A stretch of 64,000 nucleotides of DNA from Siphonodentalium dalli (GCA_032622095.1 CP136061.1:262912077-262976076); one strand, 5' to 3'; positions 1 to 10,094 are shown, counted from the first letter of the stretch. Made by a program: numbers and translations. The notes: generated by a model not told the origin, from the letters alone.

Positions 1-3000
1 CTTTAAGAAAATAGCAGCGGTGTACTTCTTCTTCACATTTAATCCTGGAAAAAATATATTTACATGTAAATGGTTACTATATATGACACACTGAATTTGC
101 ATATTATACAAAAGTGATTGGGGCAGTCGCATTGAGATATTTAACATGATTTGAGTTATGGTGGAACAAAAAGGAAGCAGATAGTGTTGCACTGTGTTCG
201 GGACAGCAAAATGCATTGAAAGAAGAAACTGAAGAAGGAGAAAGAAAGTAGAAGAGATATGCACGAGACGGGGGGTGGGTGGGTCACTCATACTGTAAAC
301 AGTTTGCATCCATAAAAAAATAAGTAAATAAACATTCAGTTACTGTGGCGATACATACTGTTTGCACCACGATACGATTATCGCCATGTCTCTATACGAC
401 AATGAACTATACATATTCACATTAAGCACATGGACATGCTTTCATTTCTTTATTAAAAGATAACTATTGATAGTTTGGATTACCTCTTATTACACGGTCA
501 AGTGCCGATCGTTCACACGTGATTAAGTGCACATACGTTCTACCCATCTTCTTCACGCCAACATCGAGAATGGACAGAACATTCTCCCATTTTGTCATAT
601 GGACTAGCTGGTCCGTTCTTTTTGGTTCAAAGATGGTGTATTCCATCTCTACTGGGTTTACCTGAAACGAGAGAATAACAGTTTTAGAAGTAAGACATGG
701 CAAGTACATTGAAGTTCAAAGTGATATATTCACAAAATAATTCACGACTGTACATGATATCGCTCTCGTTTACGGGTGTACCTAAAACGCTGAATCAGCA
801 GCTGATCAGCAGGTTATCACCTAAAACGCTGATCAGCAGATTTCCCGATTTTAGTTTAACTCAAATATAACGTTGATGGCGGGTTGTAGGTTGTGCAAAT
901 GGCACGTAGAATATGTGTTATATACCAATACAACAAGGAGACACATTTAGACCGCCCGTCCTGTCCGTTCAGCAGTTCAAAATCCCGATCAGCAGTTCAT
1001 ATCGAGCAGATCAGCAGATTATCACCTAAAACGCTGATCTGCAGATTTTCCGAGTTTAGTTTAACTCAAATATAACGGCGATGGCGGGTTGTAGGTTGTG
1101 CAAATGGCACGTAATACATGTGTTATATGCCAATACAGGAAGGGGACACATTTTGACCACCCTCTATGCCCGTTCAGCAGTTCAAAATCCGTTCAACAGT
1201 ACGGCAGCTACAGTTCAGTAGATTATCGCAAACGCTGTTTAACTCAATAGTAACGAAGTTAGTTGAGTTTAGGTGGTGCAAATGACTTGTAATTAATGGG
1301 ACATAACCAGGTACATGGATAAAAAGCCATTTGGCCGACGCCCACCCCAGATCAGCAGTTCAAAATCCCGTTCAGCAGTTCATATCGAGCAGTTCAGCAG
1401 ATTCCCCGAAGGCGGTTTAACCGAATTTTAACGAAGATAGTCGGGAATGTGTTGTGCAAATGACATTATATCGATGGTCCATAACAAAATACAAGAAGAA
1501 AACACGACTTGGCCGACATAAACCCCAGATCAGCAGTTCAAAAGCCCGTTCAGCACTCTATTTGGGGCAGTTCAGCAGAATCTCCAAAATTCAGTTTAAC
1601 TGATTTTTAACAAAGATATTCTGGTATAGGTGATGCAAATGGCATTTTATCGATGGCTCATAAGCAAGTACATGGACAGAAAACCATTTGGCCGACGTTC
1701 ACCCCAGATCAGCAGTTCAAAATCCCGTTCAGCAGTTCATATCGAGCAGTTCAGCAGATTCCCCGAAGGCGGTTTAACCGAATTTTAACGAGGATAGTCG
1801 GGTATGTGTTGTGCAAATGACATTATATCGATGGTCCATAACAAAATACAGTAAGAAAACACGAATTGGCCGACATACACCCCAGATCAGCAGTTCAAAA
1901 TTCCGAGTTTAGTTTAACTCAAATATAACGACGATGGCGGGTCGTAGGTTGTGCACATTATTAACTTTAGATCTGTACATGCCCGAATATTTGATATAGC
2001 CAGGTAAGTTGTTCCAACATCTATGTTTGTCTGATAACAATGAATACTGGTAACTATCGTGTGTGGTCTGAAATATTAATGGTCTATTGAATTGAATGCA
2101 TGCATTATGCAATGTATACCTTAACGGTGTGTCCCTGTTCTGCTCTGAACCATATCTGTCCGTGTTCTCTCATAATTGTCACTCTTTCACCAAGATATCC
2201 TTGATAAACTACGTCGACGAGGTTCTGACAGACAATTGGTTTCCTGCAATTTCTGGATATAACTGATGCAAGGTGGTTACCTTCCAGGCGCCCATCAGCT
2301 AAAAAAAATGGTAGATGTTGTTAGTAGTTTTCCTGGTTATTTCGATGCCAGTTTATTTCTTCGTAGTATGCCAAATCCAACACAATAGAGTGTCGGGCAA
2401 TGATTGAATCAATAAAGGTTTATTCCCCATTCATTTTCGTGTAGTTATACACGAGAAATGTGGATACAACTTTCGCATTTGCAACATCAAATAAACAATG
2501 TATCATCGTCTTTCTCTCGAATATTTTAGTTGGTCGTAGATAAAAACTGAGAGTCTGCCAAAGTCGCGCCATGCACGATGAGTGATTACAATACATCAAA
2601 GTTTAAAGCATTGAAACATATTAAGAATGTCAGATTGAACTGTATGACCGTATACTACGCGAATAGCCGTGTTTTGTTAGCAATCACTGTAACAATTTTG
2701 TTTACTTAACGGTTTTAACACAAGATATTATTTTATTGGAAACATATCAACAACGAATCTACTTCTCCGTGTTCTTCGAAATGGTGCTATCTTACATACT
2801 TCTGTATATTTGCACATTCAATTAATACTTCTGAGTGTAGCTTGACGTGGTGTTGAAAAGTATATGTATTTATATGGCGGGTCGGCTTGGAATTTGTTTC
2901 CATTACAATGTTTTTTTTTATTTATTTACAGAGAAAATAACTTACTTGGTATCAAGTCTTTGTTGTGTCGTAAATTCCACAGCAATTGGTCGGACATAAT

Positions 3001-3033
3001 TTGATAGAAGCGTTCGCCATATAATCTATCCAT
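1..3033 (-). CDS. Tpt1/KptA-family tRNA 2'-phosphotransferase-like gene, four exons, 3' end outside window
   Basis: I assembled this from exons 3033-2946, 2298-2120, 661-484 and 44-1. Each boundary has a GT donor (GTAAGT, GTATAC, GTAATC) and an AG acceptor behind a pyrimidine tract, and the codon phases agree at all three junctions. The start is the ATG at 3033. Family members remove the 2'-phosphate left at the tRNA splice junction, transferring it to NAD+. The family signatures appear in order: LRHN (catalytic Arg-His) in exon 1, DGRLEGNHL, then RAEQGHTVK (the RANQGHS block) at the end of exon 2, and VHMTKWENVLSI followed by GRTYVHL (the VHGT and H-x-H blocks) in exon 3. In exon 4 the place where the fourth catalytic Arg is expected (G-M-R) reads G-L-N, so activity is uncertain. 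If exon 4 is skipped, translation stops at 464. The family and exon structure are well supported; orthology to animal TRPT1 rather than a diverged paralogue is not settled. Confidence 0.75.
781..1958. repeat. ~180-bp minisatellite inside the Tpt1-like intron
   Basis: About six to seven imperfect units lie between exons 2 and 3 of the Tpt1-like gene. The phrase GATCAGCAGTTCAAAATCCCG or a close variant recurs near 970, 1170, 1350, 1530, 1707 and 1887, a spacing of roughly 180 bp. Each unit also carries CAGCAGTTCATATCGAGCAG and a TTTAACTCAAATATAACG-like block. No coding potential is seen. Confidence 0.8.
2299..2945 (-). other. Intron 1 of the Tpt1-like gene
   Basis: The intron is bounded on the minus strand by GTAAGT (2945-2940) and a T-rich tract ending in TAG (2301-2299). 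I see no gene or strong repeat within it. Confidence 0.65.
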
Positions 3034-3139
3034 AGTGACGGTGATTATGTTTTGAAACGTTATTAGGCACTTGGGAAATGACCCGGAATGATTTTAGCGG
3101 GAATGTGATTTGGGGGGGGGGGCTAACCCCGGGATTCTC

Positions 3140-3161
3140 GAAAGGGTCGAATGACCCTTTC
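3140..3161 (-). terminator. Perfect 9-bp hairpin in the 3' region of the 3221-4147 gene
   Basis: GAAAGGGTC, GAAT, GACCCTTTC form a 9-bp stem with a 4-nt loop, 60 nt past the stop codon of the minus-strand ORF. The flanks read GGGGTTAAG on one side and GAGAATCCCGGGGTTAGCC on the other (minus strand). About 75 bp around it is repeated at 29436-29515 with a base-paired change in the stem. It may be a 3'-end signal or part of a transposon end. Confidence 0.5.
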
Positions 3162-3220
3162 CTTAACCCCTCATTTTTTTGCCTTTAATTTGATAACAAA
3201 AAAAAAGAAGCAATTTTGGT

Positions 3221-4147
3221 TTATCTTTTCTTTGTCTTTTTCTTTTTTGGCCTCTTCGCCGGTGGTGGTGCAGACGAAGCGGCATCCGAGGGAGAGGTAT
3301 AGCTCGTGCTGCTGGTGTCTGTCTTCTTTCCTGACTTCCCCTTCCGGTACTGGATGACCCCATCAACTATCCTGTACACGAGGTCAGACGGTACACCAGC
3401 GTCTGCTGCTGTGTATATTGTTTCGTTACACAACAGCTCGCTGTCTGCCTTGGTTATGGTGTATCTTTGGTCTTTAGCTTCCGCCGCGTGTACTCGGCTT
3501 TCAAAGGCTTCTCTTAGTAGATGGAGCTGCTCTTCTCTGTCTGGTGGTTCACTCTCCCTGGTGGTGGAACTGGGGGACACCGGGATGTTCTGGTAATCCG
3601 GTGTCCGAGGTGTAAAGCTGTCCAGTTCCACGTCGAAGCTGGCGACAGGAACATCTGGGGTGGTATCCACGTCCCTGTCTCCGCAAGCCTCGACGACGAC
3701 AGCAGGGATCTCCGGCAGATCCACGGAGTCCCTGCTAGCTGGTTCAATGTCGTCAGTCTCCACGCAGGTCGAGTCGTCTGGGCGTCTCTCAGACAACTTC
3801 GACCCGCCGGCTATGACTATAGACGGCTGAGCCACACGGGGAGGGGTGACCGGTCGATCAACGGTCACCCCCTTCTGCTTCTTCCATTTAGCCCGTCTGG
3901 CGGCGTCCCTTCTTTTTCTAGTAGGCGTCTTCTTCTTGGGAGGCCCCTTCCCAACATTCATGGAACAGGAGGCAGTCTTGGAGTTGGTGTCCCGGGTCTG
4001 TGATTTCTGGTTTCCTCCAGCATCTTCAGTCCTGAACTCCAGGCAAAGAGTCAGATATCCCCGGCTAGACTGGAGAGACCAGTTAGCGATGTCCAATATC
4101 CGACTTCTTTGCACTGCGGCCAACACGGCGTCTGGGATTAAATCCAT
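3221..4147 (-). CDS. Hypothetical basic, Ser/Pro/Asp-rich protein, possibly the last exon of a repeat-borne gene
   Basis: I do not recognise this protein. The frame stays open to 4252, but upstream of 4147 it is antisense to a LINE fragment, so I take the ATG at 4147 (start MDLIPDAVLAAVQRSR), giving 308 residues. The N-terminal ~50 residues look folded (SRILDIANWSLQSS, GYLTLCLEF). A lysine/arginine-rich tract follows (PPKKKTPTRKRRDAARRAKW), then an acidic Ser/Thr/Pro stretch, a short predicted helix (REEQLHLLREAFESRVHAAEAKD) and a highly basic tail, AKRPKKKKTKKR, that looks like a nuclear signal. The same 3' region with its hairpin recurs at 29.4-29.6 kb beside a short ORF relic, so this is probably a repeated, mobile gene. 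The true start may lie in an upstream exon. Confidence 0.4.
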   Translation of the reverse strand: MDLIPDAVLAAVQRSRILDIANWSLQSSRGYLTLCLEFRTEDAGGNQKSQTRDTNSKTASCSMNVGKGPPKKKTPTRKRRDAARRAKWKKQKGVTVDRPVTPPRVAQPSIVIAGGSKLSERRPDDSTCVETDDIEPASRDSVDLPEIPAVVVEACGDRDVDTTPDVPVASFDVELDSFTPRTPDYQNIPVSPSSTTRESEPPDREEQLHLLREAFESRVHAAEAKDQRYTITKADSELLCNETIYTAADAGVPSDLVYRIVDGVIQYRKGKSGKKTDTSSTSYTSPSDAASSAPPPAKRPKKKKTKKR

Positions 4148-4531
4148 AAGCCTAATCCAATTGCGAAGCTTCTGGTCCTGCATACACGTACCTCCCCAGA
4201 ATGCGGACATTGCAAACTGTGTGGCAAAGTTTCTGTTGATATTGTGGAGCATGCCTTACTGGATTGCTCTTCGACTTCAGAGTCTAGAATCCAAATGTGG
4301 TTTTCATTAATTGATATTTTCGGCATACCATGTTTTTTATTCATTGATGCTCTCACACAGAAGGACCAAGTGATGGTATTTCTTTCTATCCTGTCTGACG
4401 ATATCAGGAGACAAATACTCAACCTGAACGAATTTTCGCTCTTTGTGGTGAGGAATTCATACGGAATGTGGTCCCAGTATACAAAGGAGATCAATCTCGT
4501 CGTAGATAGCAATCTGCTTGTCAATCCTTAA
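4142..4531 (+). pseudogene. 5'-truncated LINE fragment: C-terminal zinc-binding end of a reverse transcriptase
   Basis: The plus strand reads ...HTRTSPECGHCKLCG and then VEHALLDC. The spacing C-x2-C ... H-x4-C matches the zinc-binding module at the C-terminus of many non-LTR reverse transcriptases. The frame runs to TAA at 4529-4531 and is followed by an AT-rich 3' UTR. It begins right after a stop at 4141, which fits the 5' truncation usual for LINE insertions, and overlaps the minus-strand hypothetical gene head to head. Confidence 0.6.
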
Positions 4532-4960
4532 CTGGACTCCCTTTACATGTGCCCTTTTATTATCCATATAGTTGTAACGCTAATTTGCTTGGCACATTCT
4601 GTAAATAACAACCTTCAAGCATATAATTTTATATTTGTTGACAATCAATTTGCGAGACACTCTACAACCACAATTTTTGCATTACCTGTTCAACTTCTTA
4701 GTGATACATTAGCTGATGTGCAAATAAAGTGTCCCCACACCTTGGGGGACCTTCGTTTGTCACAACGGGTAAGTACCTCGCTCCAAAGTTGGATCATTGA
4801 TATCGTCTCCAGATAGACTCAGGCATATTCGTGTCAATACCAACTGAAATTAAACACAAGCTAGGAAAACTTGTGATTAAATGAAAGTTTGCATCCGAGT
4901 GTGAATACTCGTATGTACGGCCTTATACATGCAGTGAATTATTATATGATCGTATGCGTG
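4532..4960 (+). other. Non-coding stretch, probable 3' UTR of the LINE fragment
   Basis: The sequence is AT-rich, with an AATAAA-like stretch near 4723 (GCAAATAAAGTG), and leads into the microsatellite. No gene was recognised. Confidence 0.35.
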
Positions 4961-4989
4961 CATGTTTGCTTTTGTGTGCTTGCCCTGTC

Positions 4990-5320
4990 CACATTTATAT
5001 ATGTGTATATATGTGTATGTGTATTGTATGTGTATGTGTGTATGTATATGTATGTGTGTGTATGTATGTATGTATATGTATGTATATATGTATATATATA
5101 TGTATGTATGTGTATATATGTATATATATATGTGTATATGGCTATATATATATATTTATATGTATATATATGTATGTATATGTATGTGTATGTGTATGTA
5201 TGTGTGTGTGTATATATATATATGTATGTATATGTGTGTGTGGGTGCGCGTGTGTGTCTATGACTGCGTACATGTCTGTACACCCGTCCGCTCGTCAGTG
5301 TATGTATGTATATATGTTCG
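4990..5320. repeat. TATG/TGTA/TA compound microsatellite
   Basis: This is about 330 bp of almost pure alternating TATG, TGTA, TG and TA steps. Long open frames on both strands here (poly Tyr/Val/Cys/Met or Tyr/Ile/His/Thr) are products of the repeat, not genes. Confidence 0.9.
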
Positions 5321-5938
5321 CCTGCATGTGTCCGCATTCCTGCCAATCGGCATAGCTGTCTGCGTATATGTACATTGTATGTCTGTCGCTCTGACTTTGA
5401 TTTCTGTCTGAATTTGTATTCATTTGTATATGTCTTCTTCACCTGTTCATCCCACTTGTGTAAATATTTGTATTATGATGTTTAATGTTTGATAAGCTCT
5501 TCGTGTAACGGAGGAAAATAAAGGATATATATATACGAGGGCAGCTGCACCCGGAGGCGCGGCCACACGACTCACCCGTGCTCAACGCTCTGACCGAAGA
5601 GGAACTAATAAGGATCGAAGCAATCACGACCGTTTCGCTCCACTCTCAGGCCAGAGAATGATTTTAGTGTGATGCGATATGGTCTATATAGTAAGTACCT
5701 TGGCGTCCGTTTGGCTTCCCATTACGTGATTGACGTCTTTCCTGAATACCGAATTGTTCTTCTCGCAAAGCAACACCGACAATGAAAACAATTAAAACAA
5801 GCGATGTGAGAATAGATCTCACTGGGCTTCATATCATGTTTGCATAGAAGAATCGCGGTATGCCATGAAAGGTCACGGTAACCAAACTGATATCAACTTG
5901 AATTACCGACAAACGGAGGCGTCATGTTTATTTTAGGG
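5321..5938. other. Intergenic stretch, no gene recognised
   Basis: A GC-richer patch at 5530-5655 (GAGGGCAGCTGCACCCGGAGG...) follows a short TATATATA run and could be a SINE-like fragment, but I see no A/B box I trust. The rest holds nothing recognisable. Confidence 0.3.
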
Positions 5939-5941
5939 TAT

Positions 5942-6061
5942 CCAATCAGAGCCTGTTGAGCATACATGGGTTTCCGACAGGAGACGACTTTAAATGAAGG
6001 CTCGTATTGCACGAAGCAGATCATTCTGTTCACTTAAACTATTGTTTAACTAAGTTTCACC
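5942..6061 (+). promoter_or_regulatory. Candidate promoter of the SGNH-like gene
   Basis: CCAAT at 5942-5946 and TTTAAA at 5989-5994 precede an ATG in a strong Kozak context (CACCATGG, 6059-6066). Spacing of CCAAT to TTTAAA (~45 bp) and to the ATG (~70 bp) is typical of a compact animal promoter. This is inferred from motifs only. Confidence 0.4.
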
Positions 6062-6618
6062 ATGGATAATTCATTCAAGTATGCTTTGCTTGGTAGCAGC
6101 TATATAAAACGCCTAGCAATGTATAACGACCACGACATGAACGTGATAGGTGCTCGTGGAATGATTTTCTTCAAAGGCGGTATGCGGATTGACACTCCAA
6201 GAGAAATAAAACATTATCGACACTACCTAGATTTGCTGAAGGTATGGGGGCCCACGGTTGTGTTCCTGCAGCTAGGAGGAAACGACATTTCTCCAGATAT
6301 GCCAAAGTTCTTCAAAGCATCGTCAACGAGATTAGAGAAACTGGGGCAATTGTTTACGTCGGAGAGATCCTGTGGCGCGGAAACACCGATAAGGTTCCGG
6401 GCCTGACACCCGAAATGTTCCAGAAAAAAAGAAAACGGATAAACGCCCTGATGAACAAATACATGGGACGCGATTTCATTCTTTTCAAAAAGATCAAGCC
6501 TGCGGATTACAGCGACGATATGATCCATCTGAAAGAACCAGCTGACGACTCCAACGTTGGGATCAGAAAATATTTCTTCGCTGTGCAAAGATTGTTTTTC
6601 CGACACAACACACGCTGA
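6062..6618 (+). pseudogene. SGNH/GDSL-type hydrolase-like protein, one frameshift
   Basis: The first frame (from 6062) holds a block I-like LLGSSYIKRL and block III VVFLQLGGND. The second frame (to 6618) continues with IVNEIRETGAIVYVGEI and ends with a block V-like Asp-x-x-His in DDMIHLK. Together these are the Ser, Gly, Asn and Asp/His blocks of SGNH hydrolases, about 185 residues in all. The frame changes once, just after the GGND block (about 6290-6305). SGNH domains of this short kind often occur in invertebrate transposons; whether this was a host gene or cargo cannot be decided. The nucleophile Ser is assigned by position only. The frameshift may be real decay or a sequencing indel. Confidence 0.55.
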
Positions 6619-6691
6619 CCTTCGATGACCTATATATATATACATACACATTTTTTGTTTTTATTATATTGTTCATGTTTTGACAGGTATA

Positions 6692-7122
6692 AGGCGCTCA
6701 TAAATTACTATTTCTTTGGCTTCGGGGGTAAAACCAAATATTTGACTCGAGTCGATGAACATACCCGTCAAAGCTCAGAGTGATCAGATATTGATGATTG
6801 AGGTTAGTTCAATTGTTTCTAGCCCAGAAACTCGAGTTCAAACGGACGTTTTTGTAGAAATATATATATATATATTCGGCATCGTTTCTGTAAAGATCGA
6901 TAGCACTAAAATTAAGTGGTTATCATTAGCACTCGATTTTAGAGTTATCGACATTTAGCTGCAAGAACGTCCGTTTGAACTCGAGTCTCTGGGCTCGTAA
7001 CAATTGAAATCCCAAAAATCGATATCTGATCACTCTTGAGCTTTGACGGGTAGGTTCCTCGACTCGAATCAAATATTTTTTTTTTCCCTCGAAGCCAAAG
7101 AAATAGTAATTTAGGAGCGCCT
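6692..7122. mobile_element. Foldback/MITE-like element, ~430 bp, long inverted arms
   Basis: The left end AGGCGCTC followed by TAAATTACTATTTCTTTGG is repeated inverted at the right end (…AAATAGTAATTTAGGAGCGCCT). The arms stay alignable for ~165 bp, including CTCGAGTTCAAACGGACGTT near 6830-6850 and its complement at 6968-6987. The 110-bp centre is AT-rich. No ORF is seen, so it is non-autonomous. I could not identify a target-site duplication. Confidence 0.75.
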
Positions 7123-7142
7123 GATCGGATTGAGTACCTTTA

Positions 7143-7341
7143 ATAAAAGTTATGCATATTATGGAGTTCCTTTTCGAAACAATAAAAGAAAAGATTCCCA
7201 ACCTTTGTAAGTCGTCAATTCCGATCACGCTAGAAAGTGCCATCACAAATGCGGTCAAGACGCATATGCCAAATTTAACAATTCTATTTTGTTGGAATCA
7301 CATCAAGAGGGATTTCAGATTTAATATCAAACATCATTTAG
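7143..7341 (+). pseudogene. MULE transposase relic, left part
   Basis: FLFETIKEKIPNL, IPITLESAITNAVKTHMPN and LFCWNHIKRDF match, in order, RLFEAVREKIPNL, IPIVFDREDAFSNAV and IFFCWNHLKRDL in the intact MULE transposase at 35.7-38.4 kb. The second catalytic Asp of the DDE triad is changed (FDRED versus TLESA). The relic stops where LINE-A begins and resumes past the LINE tail at about 28.07 kb. Confidence 0.7.
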
Positions 7342-7342
7342 G

Positions 7343-8263
7343 GGCTCAACCGAAACTCAAAGTCAGCCCAATTTTTCGTTCGCTTCGGAGCTGCCAAAAT
7401 TCAACGCAGACATATTCGCATATGGAACAACTAACCATACAAACAACAGCTCGGTATCAACATACAATTCAGATTATATTGTTCCTAGACAAATTTCTCA
7501 CTCAGCATCTCTAGATGACGTGTATCTTTTCGGGAGTCAACCCGACATAAGACCCCCGGCCCCATACGACACACATGAGGCGAAAATCGATTTCCTCGTC
7601 AATACAATGACGAAAGTGTGTGACAAAGTTGGTGCAATTGATTCTCTGGCTAAGGAAGTGCGCGAAATCAGCTGTAAATTAAATAATATAAACACAGCCA
7701 TACACTCACTTACTGGACGAGTCGGACACATAGAGACAAAACATTCACAGCTAGAAACCATTGTTCAACAAAAGGCAATTGCACAAATTCAGGATAAAGC
7801 AATGATTGATCAAATCGACAGACGAACACAATACGTGCTTGAACAGGTCACCGATCTGCAGATCGAGATAAAACAAGACAGCTTAATTATCAACGGTATC
7901 GACGAAATGGAACATGAATCTAACGGCACAACAAAAACAATAACTGTCATAGCCCAATTTTTTAGACAAATGCTAGACATAAAAGGCCGAATAGAAATCG
8001 ACAAAACATTCAGGATGGGCCAGTACCAAAAAGATAAACGCCGTCCTATCTCTGTGAAATTTTCAAACCACAAGGATCGAGAACTAGTCAGAAAGAAAGG
8101 TGGGATGCTGAAGGGTTCAAGCTACTTTATTAATGAACATTATCCAAAAGTAGTAAATACTTACAGAAAAGAAGTATTAAACCCAATAGCTAAAACCGCT
8201 AGGGAAAGGGGGCAGGAAGCAAGGGTGGTCGCTGATAGACTTTACATCATAATAAAATCGTGA
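7343..8263 (+). CDS. LINE-A ORF1 protein: coiled coil plus RNA-binding domain, 5'-truncated
   Basis: The frame is open from the LINE junction to TGA at 8261-8263 with no initiating ATG at the left, consistent with 5' truncation. An N-terminal low-complexity part (Asn/Ser/Thr) precedes a heptad-like helix (IDSLAKEVREISCKLNNI... through ...QYVLEQVTDLQIEI). Then comes an RRM-plus-CTD-like half with landmarks IINGIDE, FRMGQYQKDKRRPISVKF and LNPIAKTARERGQEARVV. That architecture is the L1 ORF1p type: a trimerising, single-stranded nucleic acid chaperone that coats the element's RNA. The final codons overlap the next ORF. Confidence 0.7.
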   Translation, partial: GSTETQSQPNFSFASELPKFNADIFAYGTTNHTNNSSVSTYNSDYIVPRQISHSASLDDVYLFGSQPDIRPPAPYDTHEAKIDFLVNTMTKVCDKVGAIDSLAKEVREISCKLNNINTAIHSLTGRVGHIETKHSQLETIVQQKAIAQIQDKAMIDQIDRRTQYVLEQVTDLQIEIKQDSLIINGIDEMEHESNGTTKTITVIAQFFRQMLDIKGRIEIDKTFRMGQYQKDKRRPISVKFSNHKDRELVRKKGGMLKGSSYFINEHYPKVVNTYRKEVLNPIAKTARERGQEARVVADRLYIIIKS

Positions 8264-8739
8264 AACCTGACGGGAAACACCCATACAGGTCAAATTACCA
8301 AAAGGAAGCCCCGACCTCGACACAACAGGCGCCGAGGCAACAACAACAACAACAACAGTTGCAGCAATCACAACAACAGAGTGAGACGAAATCGCAGCGA
8401 CAGCAACAGGGTCAACAGCCGCGCAAACTGTTGAAACCCAACAGGACAACCACGCCCAGTCTGTTATTCGCTATGAATGCAGCGGAAAACTCCAAGTCGA
8501 AAGGACCGCCATTCGTACCTCCGCCGTTCAATCCCAGAGGACGCGGTCGCGGTCGTGGTCGCGGTGGTGCGAGAAAACCGGCAGCCAGTGACAGACAATC
8601 AAACAACATAGAGACTGTGACAAAACAAACTATAAACTTTAGTAGAAATGTACAAAATACCACCACCTCATTCACAGGTCCCAGCCCAGCCAATTTCACA
8701 CCACAGCCCAACACTAACACAGGGGCGGTGATAACATAG
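8260..8739 (+). CDS. LINE-A Gln-rich/RGG-box protein, overlapping ORF1
   Basis: This reading frame opens just before the ORF1 stop (ORF1 ends ...TCG TGA; this frame reads GTG AAA within the same bases). It encodes a poly-Gln stretch (QQAPRQQQQQQQLQQSQQQ), an Arg/Gly run (RGRGRGRGRGG), and an Asn/Thr/Pro-rich tail. RGG and Q-rich tracts are common RNA-binding or condensate-forming segments. There is no ATG at the left, so it is either read by frameshift or reinitiation from ORF1, or ORF1 has suffered an indel here and this is its natural C-terminus. I favour the second, with moderate confidence. Confidence 0.5.
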   Translation: MKPDGKHPYRSNYQKEAPTSTQQAPRQQQQQQQLQQSQQQSETKSQRQQQGQQPRKLLKPNRTTTPSLLFAMNAAENSKSKGPPFVPPPFNPRGRGRGRGRGGARKPAASDRQSNNIETVTKQTINFSRNVQNTTTSFTGPSPANFTPQPNTNTGAVIT

Positions 8740-8751
8740 GAAAGCCCGGGA

Positions 8752-10094
8752 GTGAAAAATGAATGCATTAATCTAAATCTTTTGTCTATTAACATTTGCG
8801 GACTGAGATCAAAACTCGAAGATCCGGAATTCACAGAGATTTTGAATAAATTTGATATTATTTTTCTACAGGAGACCAAAACTGACAATATCGATATAAT
8901 TGAAATTGAAAACTATCACATCATCGGCATCAAAAATCGTAAGAAATCTTCTCGTGTAAGATCCGGCGGATTATGCATAGCGATAAAGGATCAGTACCGA
9001 GAAGCCTTCTCGATAATTGATGACGATTGTGAGACAGTTCTCTGGTGTACATTTCGCGGAGAGGACGGACAGTCCTATGCCATGGGGAATGTATACGTCC
9101 CCCCAGAGAATTCTACCTTTTACAAAAATGATATGTTCGAAAATCTAACTATCTCGACTATGGAAAAAATTATCAATCACGACCATGTAATCACCGCCGG
9201 AGATTTCAATGCTAGAACAGGGACTATAAACGACAGCAATCACGCGAGCAGAATAGCGACTGAATACGGCATTGATAACTTAACAGTTGATCGAGTGAAC
9301 TCAGACTCTCGATCAAATAACTCCGGTGGCAAATTATTTAACTTATGTGATCAGACCGACATGATAATCCTAAATGGGCGCAAAGGTAATGATTCAGGTC
9401 ACAACACATGTAAAGACGTGAGTACAGTTGATTATGTCATTAGTACACCAAACCTGTTTAACGCAATTACTCACCTGATTGTTCTCGACCATAACAGTTT
9501 AACTTCGGACGCACATAGCGGACTGGTAGTGAACTGTAAATTTGAACACCCCAAACAAACTGCCGACCAATCAGTCATTCCCACAGCGTCCCAAACAAAA
9601 CCAAATAGAAGGAACACTCGAAAGAGACCGCTGTTCAATGTTCACTCATTTGTGACCAATTTGCGCACAAAAGCAACAGAACTGACCGCTCTCAACGCCG
9701 ATATTACTCGGCTCGCGTCGTGCAATGAGACAGACACCGCCAATATGATTAATTCTATCACGAGCGATTTAAACAGTCTTCTGAATTCGACACTAACAAC
9801 AAAGCCGCAATCCAGCGGACCAAAGCCAAGGAAGAATAGCCCCCCTTGGTTCACTTATGACTGCGCACGCTCGCGAACAACGTACAGACGGGACCGCAAA
9901 ATATACCGCGCTCACCCGACGGTAGAAAATAAATTAAATATGATCAGAAGCAGAAACTCATATAAAGTAGCACTGACTAAAAGCAGAATAAAATTCAACG
10001 CAGGCATACGAGCAAAAGTACATAATTTCCGAACCCAAAGTAGTAAGGACTTTTGGAAACTAATTAAAGATATTCATAAACCGAAAAGGACGCG
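8752..10094 (+). pseudogene. LINE-A ORF2, endonuclease part, cut by the Polinton
   Basis: AP-endonuclease-type motifs are in order: LLSINICGLRSK, IIFLQETKT, GNVYVPP, ITAGDFNAR, VDYVIS and SDAHSGLVV. The linker after ~residue 260 is basic and leads to LIKDIHKPKR at the cut. The endonuclease nicks the target DNA to prime reverse transcription. The coding sequence stops being LINE at 10094; beyond it the frame only happens to stay open through the Polinton repeats to 10467. The matching reverse transcriptase is at 25.65-27.85 kb. Confidence 0.8.
10089..10094. other. Left copy of Polinton target-site duplication (GACGCG)
   Basis: GACGCG abuts AGTAGT at 10095. The right flank after ACTACT is GACACG (25653-25658): six bases, one mismatch. 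Polintons make 6-bp duplications. Confidence 0.75.

Noticed and set aside
3521-4003. 160-aa and other plus-strand frames opposite the 3221-4147 ORF
   Set aside because: Shadow frames of GC-rich antisense sequence; the minus frame has the basic and acidic blocks and a matching 3' hairpin.
4889-5442. Long open frames on both strands across 4.9-5.4 kb
   Set aside because: They are translations of the TATG/TG/TA microsatellite, with only a few amino acids used and several overlapping frames open at once.
5530-5655. tRNA gene or tRNA-derived SINE head
   Set aside because: I could not fold a cloverleaf or place convincing A and B boxes.
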